5,892 nucleotides of DNA, taken from the NCBI GenBank assembly GCA_016177315.1, contig JACOVN010000040.1, positions 1-5,892 on the forward strand, read 5' to 3'. The notes under the pieces were generated by a model. The model saw only the letters and a program-made list of their open reading frames with translations, was not told where the DNA came from and searched no databases. Position numbers and translations under genes: made by a program. Shown one piece after another: positions 1-5,770 of this stretch (positions are counted from its first letter, which is position 1; every line of letters begins with the position of its first letter). The stretch is from Candidatus Woesearchaeota archaeon (GTDB taxonomy: Archaea > Nanobdellota > Nanobdellia > Woesearchaeales > UBA12501).

Positions 1-3
1 CCG

Positions 4-681
4 TCATCCTCCCCTCTCCCACTCCTTCACTGCCCGCAAGAAATCCTCCTTCGTGAATTCCGGCCAGGTCTTGTGAGAAAAATAGATATGCGCTTCTGGA
101 GAGTCCCAGAGCAGGAAGCCATGCAGCCTCTTGTCAAAGCCAGTCTTGATAATAATGTCTGGCGGAAGAAAGTAAGAGGTGTACAGATGCTCCTTGATAT
201 CCTCCTGCCGGACATTTTCAGGATCTAATTTCCGTAACGTCATTTTCTTCCCCAGCAATTTGCAGGCATCCACAATTTCCTCTCTGCCATCATAGTTAAT
301 ACAAAGGTTAAGGAAGAAACTGTCATAATCCCTGGTTTCATCAATAACCCTTTTAATGCCCTCCACCACTCTGGAAGGAAGATTGTACCATTTGCCAAAG
401 ACAGAAACCTTGATCTTATTCTTCGCAATCTGCTCATGCTTTGCTAATGTTGTGAAGAAACGTTCCAAGCAGTCCATCAGAACATCAAAGTGAGGGAAGG
501 TCTGCACTTTTCCAGTCAACAGATACACAGAAACAATGGGAATGTTTTCCTCCACCTGCCATTGCATCACTTCCAGGATCTTATCCATCACCATGCTGTA
601 GGTCTTCTGCACAGAAAGCAAATGGCGCTTTGCGTATTCCAAATTCCCGCCAAGCGTGATGGCAATGTGTTTTGGCTTCAT
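4..681 (-). CDS. Cis-prenyltransferase (UppS/Nus1-like) homologue lacking catalytic residues, 225 aa
   Basis: This is a member of the undecaprenyl/dehydrodolichyl diphosphate synthase family, which elongates polyprenyl diphosphates used as lipid carriers for surface glycans. Recognisable family blocks are HIAITLGGN (5-13), NYDGREEI (129-136), PPDIIIKTG (173-181), KRLHGFLLW (184-192) and WPEFTKEDF (206-214). Key residues are changed relative to E. coli UppS: the catalytic, Mg-binding Asp26 is Gly11, the second Mg ligand Glu213 is His198, Arg194 is Lys179, Ser202 is His187, and the FSSEN block is replaced by LLTGK. Arg185 (Arg200) and a terminal R-x-G (Arg223-Gly224-Gly225) remain. The pattern suggests a non-catalytic partner subunit like eukaryotic Nus1/NgBR; this is inference. 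The ATG at 681 is chosen because family homology starts there, a TATA box lies 40-47 bases upstream, and a longer frame would run antisense through the neighbouring peptidase gene. The final bases read ATGA, so another gene may begin at position 7 on this strand. Confidence 0.85.
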   Translation of the reverse strand: MKPKHIAITLGGNLEYAKRHLLSVQKTYSMVMDKILEVMQWQVEENIPIVSVYLLTGKVQTFPHFDVLMDCLERFFTTLAKHEQIAKNKIKVSVFGKWYNLPSRVVEGIKRVIDETRDYDSFFLNLCINYDGREEIVDACKLLGKKMTLRKLDPENVRQEDIKEHLYTSYFLPPDIIIKTGFDKRLHGFLLWDSPEAHIYFSHKTWPEFTKEDFLRAVKEWERGG

Positions 682-715
682 CGACAATTTCCCCCAACCC
701 TGAAAGAAACGCACA

Positions 716-728
716 TAAACTATATAAA
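716..728. promoter_or_regulatory. Shared TATA element of divergent genes
   Basis: TAAACTATATAAA lies in the 69-base gap between the divergent starts at 681 (minus) and 751 (plus). Its core TATATA is palindromic, so a TATA-binding protein site can be read both ways: as TATATAAA toward the peptidase and TTTATATA toward the prenyltransferase homologue. Plus-strand initiation about 26 bases on would fall on the ATG at 751, giving a leaderless message. Minus-strand initiation would fall near 698 and give a leader of about 17 bases that includes the G-rich GGGTTGGGGG. The orientation actually used cannot be told from sequence. Confidence 0.65.
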
Positions 729-750
729 CCTTGCCCAGGAAAAGCATGCC

Positions 751-1620
751 ATGGTGTATACCACAATTCTCTCTGGCGTTGCTTTTGTTGCCCTCCTGCT
801 TGGCTCTTACACGGACATTAAAACGAGAGAAGTGCCGGACTGGTTGAACTTCGGAATAATATTTGGAGGCATCGGCATCCGATTGCTGTTCAGCATCATT
901 GCCTGGAATTGGAGCTTCCTGTTGGAAGGCATGGTTGGTTTCCTTGCCATGCTCATCCTTGCCTACGCGCTCTTCTACTCTGGCCAAGTAGGAGGGGGGG
1001 ATGCAAAGCTCTTGATGGGCATGGGAGCAGTGATTGGCCTGCGACTTTCCATGGATCATTTCCTCATCGGCTTTGTGATCAACACCCTTGTTCTTGGTTC
1101 CATTTATGGCGTCCTCTGGAGCCTCTTCCTCATGCTACGGAACTGGGAGAAATTCAAGAAGGAATTCCTCCAGATCCTGCGACTGCCAGGAATACGAACA
1201 TTTCGGAAAATTGCACTCTCCTTTGCTGCTGTGCTCTTTATCCTTGCCCTCTTTACTGCGCAGCCATGGCTGAGAATATTCATCCTCTCCATGATTCTGC
1301 TGTACCTCTTCGGCTTCTACCTCTGGATCTTTATCAAAGCCGTGGAGAAGAGCTGCATGTACCAGTACAGAAGCCCGGAGAAACTCACAGTAGGAGATTG
1401 GATTCCGAAGGAGATAAGGGTGAATGGGAGGGTGATGGTAGGTCCTAAGGATTTAGGAATTGAGGAAGCGCAGATACAAGCATTGATTCGCTTGAAGAGA
1501 CAGGGAAAAATCAAGAAAGTCTTGATCAAGGAAGGCATTCCATTTGTTCCTAGCTTCCTCTTTGGCTTTCTCTGCACCCTGTACATTGGCAATCCGTTGC
1601 AGTACTTCTTCCTCCTCTGA
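751..1620 (+). CDS. Archaeal A24 family prepilin peptidase, 289 aa
   Basis: This is a membrane aspartyl protease that cleaves class III signal peptides of type IV pilin-like subunits and, in some archaea, archaellins. The two active-site aspartates are visible: Asp22 in YTDIKTREVPDW after the first membrane helix, and Asp84 in the GxGD motif GQVGGGDAKLL. Hydrophobic segments lie at about 3-20, 33-52, 57-78, 102-128, 153-169, 174-196 and 267-288. Between the last two is a charged stretch (205-265) with LTVGDWIPKEI, a GPKDLGI segment and KKVLIKEGIPFVPSF, which resembles the archaeal A24 C-terminal region (Arc_PepC_II type) and is longer than in bacterial enzymes. It cannot be assigned to FlaK, PibD or EppA by eye, so no symbol is given. 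The ATG at 751 immediately precedes the first helix; a longer frame starting at 490 would be antisense to the prenyltransferase homologue. A weak AGGAAAAG lies upstream (737-744), but the promoter spacing favours a leaderless transcript. Confidence 0.92.
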   Translation: MVYTTILSGVAFVALLLGSYTDIKTREVPDWLNFGIIFGGIGIRLLFSIIAWNWSFLLEGMVGFLAMLILAYALFYSGQVGGGDAKLLMGMGAVIGLRLSMDHFLIGFVINTLVLGSIYGVLWSLFLMLRNWEKFKKEFLQILRLPGIRTFRKIALSFAAVLFILALFTAQPWLRIFILSMILLYLFGFYLWIFIKAVEKSCMYQYRSPEKLTVGDWIPKEIRVNGRVMVGPKDLGIEEAQIQALIRLKRQGKIKKVLIKEGIPFVPSFLFGFLCTLYIGNPLQYFFLL

Positions 1621-1640
1621 AAGAAAAATGTCAAGAACCA

Positions 1641-1655
1641 CCGGTCAGAGACTGG
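1641..1655 (+). terminator. Small stem-loop after the prepilin peptidase gene
   Basis: CCGGTC-AGA-GACTGG can form a six-pair stem with one G-U pair and a three-base loop, 20 bases after the stop codon. No T-run follows, so an intrinsic terminator is doubtful; it may be only an RNA end structure or chance. Confidence 0.25.
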
Positions 1656-1669
1656 ATGGAATAGTTGCA

Positions 1670-1687
1670 TTTAAAAAGAGGAGGGTG
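1670..1687 (+). promoter_or_regulatory. Possible TATA box and Shine-Dalgarno site before the 206-aa gene
   Basis: TTTAAAAA (1670-1677) sits about 27 bases before the ATG at 1700, which is leaderless spacing. It is followed directly by GGAGGGTG (1680-1687), a good Shine-Dalgarno match 12 bases from the ATG. The two are not compatible in one transcript: initiation from this TATA box would start after the Shine-Dalgarno. So either the gene is translated from read-through of the peptidase transcript, or it is leaderless from its own promoter. Confidence 0.35.
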
Positions 1688-1699
1688 TTGTCTCCCTAG

Positions 1700-2320
1700 A
1701 TGGTGAGTGTATCTGTTGCAATAGAGCGTATACAACAACCCGAACCTGAAGAACCACTCTACCTTCGTATTCGAAGAATTGCAACGGTGCTGACCAGAGA
1801 ACAGAGTCTCGATGAAAAAGCAAGATTCTTGACTACGAGAGCAAGAATGAAAGAGTTCCATTATGTGCCAGAAAAGCAGGATGCAGTAGAGCGGCGATAT
1901 TTCTCTGGAAAGGAGGATGGTTTGATCCTCTATGCTATTGTCACGTGGGAAGATCTAACGCTCGTATTCCGAAAGGAGCTTGGCCTTTCGATTCCTAGAT
2001 CGGACTTTAGCATAGACCATGTACTCAGGATGGATCGACCATTTTATGATTGGAAGAATGAAAACCTGGAGGAACTCTGGAGATACTTAGACAAGGGAAA
2101 GAAATACCCCGTCCCTATCCAGCGGGAAGACCAATTTGAAAATTATATCGTGGACGGAGATCGTTTTGCAAGAGAGCAAGCAGTTTCGATGGTGTGGCAT
2201 GGATGGACTGGAAAGGATAGAGAAGAGATACCCCTTATTCTTGGAATCTTTGATCGCATTCCAGAAGGCTCATTCGCAGCACTAGGCATTGACCGGCTGA
2301 TGGGAATACAACATTATTAG
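1700..2320 (+). CDS. Hypothetical soluble protein, 206 aa
   Basis: I do not recognise this protein. It has no signal peptide or membrane helix and is rich in Arg, Glu, Asp and aromatic residues. The N-terminal 20 residues are Pro/Glu-rich (QQPEPEEP); 21-55 looks helical and basic. Residues 75-91 (LILYAIVTWEDLTLVFR) look like a buried beta strand pair, and 148-168 holds NYIVDGDRFAREQ then VWHGW. The C-terminus (178-206) is more hydrophobic. No cysteine is present, so a zinc finger is excluded. The start is supported by an in-frame TAG at 1697-1699 directly before the ATG, and by an upstream Shine-Dalgarno-like GGAGGGTG. It lies 79 bases after the peptidase gene on the same strand and could be co-transcribed. 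Its stop overlaps the stop of the convergent HIT gene by 4 bases. Length without stops and consistent composition make it a real gene; its role is unknown. Confidence 0.75.
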   Translation: MVSVSVAIERIQQPEPEEPLYLRIRRIATVLTREQSLDEKARFLTTRARMKEFHYVPEKQDAVERRYFSGKEDGLILYAIVTWEDLTLVFRKELGLSIPRSDFSIDHVLRMDRPFYDWKNENLEELWRYLDKGKKYPVPIQREDQFENYIVDGDRFAREQAVSMVWHGWTGKDREEIPLILGIFDRIPEGSFAALGIDRLMGIQHY

Positions 2321-2853
2321 GGCATTCTCCGCCAGTGCTTCAGCAAATAATTTTCCTGCCCTTTCTTTTCTGTCACTTTCCCTGCAGAAGGCGTCGCAAG
2401 GGCTGTGAGAATCTTTTTTTCTTTCTCAAATTCTCCAATATGTTTAGCTTCCTCTTTCAAGAGCAATTCCACTGTCGACATTTCCTCATCCGAGATCTGT
2501 TTTGGCTGCCACTGGAGATTCAACCCATCTCCGGGAATTCTTGGAATAACATTGACTATGAAGTGGGCGGTCTCCTGCCCTGCCTCAATGCCATTGTTGA
2601 CAATAATGTTCGTGCCCTGCACCTGGAGGGTCTCAAAGAGCAGTGTGCTGAATGTATTGGCCAGCACAAAGATATGGTTGATGACATAATCCGGCACTTG
2701 CTCGATGATAGGGTAATGCTCTTTTGGCATCAACAGAACATGGCCTTGCGTAGAAGGCATTTTGTGGAGCAAGGCAACAATTTTCTCATCTTCGTACAGC
2801 AGATCCTTTCGTTCTGCAACGATCTGGCAAAATGGGCAACTCTCCTTAGGCAT
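2317..2853 (-). CDS. HIT-fold protein B, nucleophile histidine absent, 178 aa
   Basis: This is a histidine-triad superfamily protein; family members are usually nucleotide hydrolases or transferases. Visible blocks are CPFCQIV (6-12), GHVLLMPKEH (37-46), VQGTNIIVNNG (78-88), AGQETAHF (91-98) and VIPRIPGDG (102-110). Cys6, Cys9, His46 and His97 could form the zinc site known in some HIT proteins. The triad H-x-H-x-H reads H97-F-I99-V-N101: the middle His, the nucleophile in Hint and Fhit, is Ile, and the third is Asn, so classical catalysis is not expected. After the fold comes a charged helical tail ending in a basic, aromatic stretch (YLLKHWRRMP). The ATG at 2853 is preferred to an in-frame GTG at 2868 because it overlaps the upstream stop as ATGCCTAA, a coupling arrangement, with GTGAG just upstream. 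It is probably a paralogue of the adjacent HIT gene (shared GHVLLMPKEH and VQGTNI). Confidence 0.88.
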   Translation of the reverse strand: MPKESCPFCQIVAERKDLLYEDEKIVALLHKMPSTQGHVLLMPKEHYPIIEQVPDYVINHIFVLANTFSTLLFETLQVQGTNIIVNNGIEAGQETAHFIVNVIPRIPGDGLNLQWQPKQISDEEMSTVELLLKEEAKHIGEFEKEKKILTALATPSAGKVTEKKGQENYLLKHWRRMP

Positions 2854-3718
2854 TGGGCACACACTCACAAGGCTTTAATTCTCTTTCTTTTGCTTCGTCT
2901 TTCGTAACCGCAATTCTATTCTCCCTCTTGATTTTCGCCAGGAATGGGCAATTCGGCATGTGGTATTTCCCTCCCTTCTTGCTCGCCATAAATCCTATTT
3001 CTTCTCCAGAAATCTCCATTGCTTCTTTTTCTTTCCCTTTCCCCTTTGGCTCAAGCAACGCTTGTGTGATAAGATCTAAATCAACTCCTGTTGCACTTTT
3101 CTGTTCTTTTGCCTCTGCTTCCTTGACCTCTTCGAATTCTGCTTCCACTGCTCCTTTCGGTGCAGCGATTTGTTTTCCTTTCTCCTCCATCTTCTTCTCT
3201 GCTGGCCTTTCCTCTTTCACGACTCCCTGGAACTTCTTTGCAATCTGTTCCTTGAGAACGCCATGCAGCTTGAGGTAATACTCCTTCGGCATCTGTCTGT
3301 GGGGAAGCGTAAATGCCATGACACCATCGTTGGCTTTCCTTGGGATGATATGAAGCATGAAGTGCTGGGCTTTTTGCCCTGCTGCAGGCCCATTGGCCAC
3401 AAAGATGTTCGTGCCTTGGACTTTTAATGCTTTAATGCAGGCTTTGGAGATGTGTTTCGCCACGGTAAAGATATGGCCGATGACATCATCCTGCATTTGC
3501 GGGAGAATGCCAACATGCTCTTTCGGCATGAGCAACACATGGCCTGGATTTGCTGGATTAATATCGAGAATGGCCATGCAATACTGGTCGTCATAGATTT
3601 TCTTCGATTCCACTTTTCCAGAAACAATATGGCAGAAGATGCACTGCTGCTTGGTCTGCTGCTCAGGTGTTAGGCCTGTAGGAATTCCCATGCCTTCTTC
3701 TTGGGCAAATTCGACCAT
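2846..3718 (-). CDS. HIT-fold protein A with C-terminal Ada-like zinc module, 290 aa
   Basis: Residues 26-165 form a HIT domain: CIFCHIV (26-32), INPANPGHVLLMPKEH (53-68), VQGTNIFVANG (100-110), AAGQKAQHFMLHIIPR (112-127). Cys26, Cys29, His68 and His119 may bind zinc. The triad reads H119-F-M121-L-H123, so Met replaces the middle nucleophilic His while the outer two remain. Residues 165-240 are a Lys/Glu/Ala-rich, probably disordered linker with a short hydrophobic patch (GVDLDLITQALLE, 211-223). Residues 243-287 resemble the Ada-type zinc-binding module: KYHMPNC, then KRENRIA, then KPCEC. Likely ligands are His253, Cys257, Cys284 and Cys286, although the final pair is C-x-C instead of the usual C-x2-C. 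It is longer than a usual HIT protein (about 110-150 aa). The ATG at 3718 is supported by an in-frame TAA at 3728-3730 and a TATA-like site at leaderless distance; Met10 is an alternative. Its stop overlaps the start of the second HIT gene. Confidence 0.9.
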   Translation of the reverse strand: MVEFAQEEGMGIPTGLTPEQQTKQQCIFCHIVSGKVESKKIYDDQYCMAILDINPANPGHVLLMPKEHVGILPQMQDDVIGHIFTVAKHISKACIKALKVQGTNIFVANGPAAGQKAQHFMLHIIPRKANDGVMAFTLPHRQMPKEYYLKLHGVLKEQIAKKFQGVVKEERPAEKKMEEKGKQIAAPKGAVEAEFEEVKEAEAKEQKSATGVDLDLITQALLEPKGKGKEKEAMEISGEEIGFMASKKGGKYHMPNCPFLAKIKRENRIAVTKDEAKERELKPCECVPNA

Positions 3719-3740
3719 ACTGCATTTTTAGGAAGAGGGG

Positions 3741-3748
3741 TTTATTAA
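3741..3748 (-). promoter_or_regulatory. TATA-like box of the HIT gene pair
   Basis: TTAATAAA on the minus strand (in context CCTTAATAAACCCC) lies about 26 bases before the ATG at 3718. Initiation would fall on or just before the start codon, giving a leaderless message for both HIT genes, separate from the upstream propeller gene. Confidence 0.5.
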
Positions 3749-3775
3749 GGTTGCTGAGAATTGTCCGAGAATGTG

Positions 3776-3792
3776 AGGTTCCTGAAGAACCT
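3776..3792 (-). terminator. Perfect 6-bp stem-loop after the propeller gene
   Basis: AGGTTC-CTGAA-GAACCT is a perfect six-pair inverted repeat, beginning about 22 bases beyond the stop of the FG-GAP gene and upstream of the HIT promoter. There is no adjacent T-run in the transcribed direction, so terminator function is uncertain; an RNA 3' end structure or an operator are other readings. Confidence 0.3.
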
Positions 3793-3813
3793 AGAATTAA
3801 GCAACAGACATTC

Positions 3814-5706
3814 TTAAGGGCAACGGATCGTTGATATCTGCTCTGGAGTTGGACGCGGTGTTCCATTGCTTGCAAAACCATACAGGCCTTCTGTTCCATT
3901 TCGACATCCATGCACTGCAAGATAGTAAGTCGAAGAGCCCTCGGTACTACTCAGGGAAGTAGTAAAGGAGGATGCTGATAAACCACAGCCGCCGGCAAGC
4001 GCAGTATGATTATAATATGGTGCTCTGCTAAAAGCATCTAATGTTCCTTGATATACATTGACAAAATCAGCCATGAGTGGAATACCTGCAGCATCAAACA
4101 TTATTATTAGGTTATCTCCTTGTTTTTGCACGCGTAAACTATGAGGGTTTACTTCTGGCAAGCCGTTTGGACAGTGCTGACTAAAGATAGCATAGGCCTC
4201 ACCCGCCCATTCTCGATCTTCCATTGGTCCAGCACCAAAAGGTGCTCCAAGAAGAAGATCTTTCAATCCATCATTATTCACGTCTCCTGCTGCTACTGCG
4301 GTGCCTAAATGATCCCAATTATCTGCACCATAGACTTTTATATCTGGCTCATCACCAAAACTAAAATCAATAATCCTACCTCGCGTTAAAGGTCCAAAAA
4401 TGACAGAAACTTCTCCTACTTGAAACCTGCTTCCATCTGGCCCTGCAGTATAACCATCGCTTCCTATGATATCTTCAATTCCGTCGCCTGTTACATCGGC
4501 CAGTCGAACATGATTTCCGAATCTATTGCCCCATGGTCCATACATAGTAACATCCGGTAGTGTCATGCTAAGATCGATAGCAGTTCCTTCCACCAGTGGA
4601 CCAAGAAAACCATAAAGTGCATTGATATCCTGTGTGCCGATAACGACGTCAGCAATGGAATCTCCATTTATATCACCTACTGCAAGGGTTTGACCAAAAA
4701 GTTGATTTTCATATGCACCGCGTATGAGAATGTCGGGTACGTCGGTACGAAGATCGATGGTTGTTCCAGAAACAAATGGACCAAGAAAACCATAGACCTC
4801 TCCATGGTTAGTAGGTTGTGGAGCACTCCAAGCCCCAGCGACTATATCTGCTATTCCATCACCGTTAATATCTCCTGCGCCAATGTCTCTTCCAAGTCTA
4901 TCCAAATCATCTCTACCATAGATGTGAACATCGCCATCGCCGGTGGCGATATCAATGATAGTGTTTCTTGAAATAGGGCCAAAAACTACAACTACTTCTC
5001 CGGCACTCTCTCGACTTCCGTCAGATACATATGCTTGTTCCTTCCCCAGTATAAGATCATTTAGCCCATCGCCAGTAACGTCTTTAGCAATTATGCCAGA
5101 GCCTATAAATCCAGATATATCGTAGATAACAGTATCTGGCCGCGTACCGCGAAAATCAATGACACCAGAGGGAAGAGGGCCGTATAGGATGTATACTTCA
5201 CCAGAGTTGGGTCTTGTATCGCTTGGCCCATCAGCAGTCCATGCTCCTAAAATTAAGTCTTGAATTCCATCTCCGTCCATATCTGCAATAGAGAAACCAG
5301 TTCCTAGTTGATCTCCGTTCTGCGCTCCGTAAATCATGATATCCGGAGACTGTGTAAGTAAATCAATAGACCCTGAAGCGATGGGGCCAAAAATAATCGC
5401 TACGTCGCCTGCAGAGGATCTAACATTCCCTGGTCCTTTACCAAGCGGTATACCAACAATAAGATCATCAATTCCATCATTATTTACATCGCCGGACGCA
5501 AGGCCATTTCTATTCCAATCAGCTGTGGTAGTAAGCCTGTCATTAGGATCAGCGGCATAAAGAGTAAAATCCTGTTCCTGATAGCGTATATCAACAGTTT
5601 TCCCTGCCTGTGCTGTTCCTCCTCCAATAGCTGCAGCACAGAGCAATGCGAGTCCTGTCTTTCTTAACCTCGAAAACAAAGAATCTTGTGTCCTTTTTGC
5701 TTTCAT
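3814..5706 (-). CDS. Secreted seven-repeat FG-GAP (integrin-alpha-like) beta-propeller protein, 630 aa
   Basis: Residues 1-34 are a Sec-type signal peptide: basic n-region, hydrophobic TGLALLCAAAIGGG, and an AQA-G cleavage site at 34/35. Residues about 45-510 hold seven FG-GAP repeats, each with a calcium loop of the D-x-[ND]-x-D-G-x-x-D type at 73-81, 142-150, 209-217, 279-287, 345-353, 404-412 and 475-483. The fifth has Ser350 for Gly. Six are followed by GEV-x-x-FGP-like and PDI-x-IYG-like strands. Seven copies are enough for a closed seven-bladed propeller. Residues about 515-620 form a separate domain with VYQGTLDAF, YYNH, a Cys pair and TYYLAVHGC, resembling a C-terminal domain common in secreted bacterial proteins. 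All four mature cysteines (512, 574, 601, 629) and all three N-x-T sequons (566, 603, 614) are in this C-terminal part. The protein is probably extracellular, in adhesion or ligand binding; no ligand can be named. The start is firm: an in-frame TAA (5707-5709) directly precedes the ATG. Confidence 0.93.
   Translation of the reverse strand: MKAKRTQDSLFSRLRKTGLALLCAAAIGGGTAQAGKTVDIRYQEQDFTLYAADPNDRLTTTADWNRNGLASGDVNNDGIDDLIVGIPLGKGPGNVRSSAGDVAIIFGPIASGSIDLLTQSPDIMIYGAQNGDQLGTGFSIADMDGDGIQDLILGAWTADGPSDTRPNSGEVYILYGPLPSGVIDFRGTRPDTVIYDISGFIGSGIIAKDVTGDGLNDLILGKEQAYVSDGSRESAGEVVVVFGPISRNTIIDIATGDGDVHIYGRDDLDRLGRDIGAGDINGDGIADIVAGAWSAPQPTNHGEVYGFLGPFVSGTTIDLRTDVPDILIRGAYENQLFGQTLAVGDINGDSIADVVIGTQDINALYGFLGPLVEGTAIDLSMTLPDVTMYGPWGNRFGNHVRLADVTGDGIEDIIGSDGYTAGPDGSRFQVGEVSVIFGPLTRGRIIDFSFGDEPDIKVYGADNWDHLGTAVAAGDVNNDGLKDLLLGAPFGAGPMEDREWAGEAYAIFSQHCPNGLPEVNPHSLRVQKQGDNLIIMFDAAGIPLMADFVNVYQGTLDAFSRAPYYNHTALAGGCGLSASSFTTSLSSTEGSSTYYLAVHGCRNGTEGLYGFASNGTPRPTPEQISTIRCP
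4571..4794 (-). repeat. DNA-level similarity between adjacent propeller blades
   Basis: Bases 4571-4614 and 4751-4794, exactly 180 bases apart, match at 35 of 44 positions by my count. They share an 18-base identical run (TGGACCAAGAAAACCATA on the plus strand). Both encode YGFLGP-x-V-x-GT-x-IDL. Other blades are similar only in protein sequence, so this pair is the most recent duplication or has been homogenised by conversion. Confidence 0.6.
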
Positions 5707-5770
5707 TTATCCCACTTCCCCTTATGCTTTCTCTTGCAATAAATACACTACCGCCGAGGAAACCAAATAA

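Noticed and set aside
490..750. Extension of the prepilin peptidase reading frame upstream to 490
   Set aside because: It lies antisense to the conserved N-terminal part of the prenyltransferase homologue and has no family features; the real protein starts just before the first membrane helix at 751.
682..1059. Extension of the prenyltransferase homologue frame upstream to 1059
   Set aside because: It runs antisense through the peptidase active-site region and past the shared promoter; family similarity begins at the ATG at 681.
909..1448. Second plus-strand open frame inside the peptidase gene
   Set aside because: Overlaps the conserved GxGD-containing gene in another frame; product is Pro/His/Cys-rich without domains.
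1680..1695. Small hairpin GGAG/CTCC around the Shine-Dalgarno of the 206-aa gene as a translational switch
   Set aside because: Only four pairs with an eight-base loop, easily expected by chance.
2414..2420. T7 run as a plus-strand terminator
   Set aside because: It encodes the lysine/glutamate-rich tail (KEKK) of HIT B on the other strand, so coding composition explains it; kept only as a candidate in the convergent-overlap finding.
2335..2907. Long plus-strand open frame opposite the HIT B gene
   Set aside because: The minus strand carries clear HIT motifs; the plus frame gives a Cys/Phe/His-rich product without recognisable domains and is a shadow.
5605..5706. Class III (prepilin-like) signal on the propeller protein that the nearby prepilin peptidase could cleave
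   Set aside because: The RLRKTGLALL stretch lacks the adjacent basic-Gly junction and Glu+5 features, whereas a normal signal peptidase I site (AQA-G) is clear.
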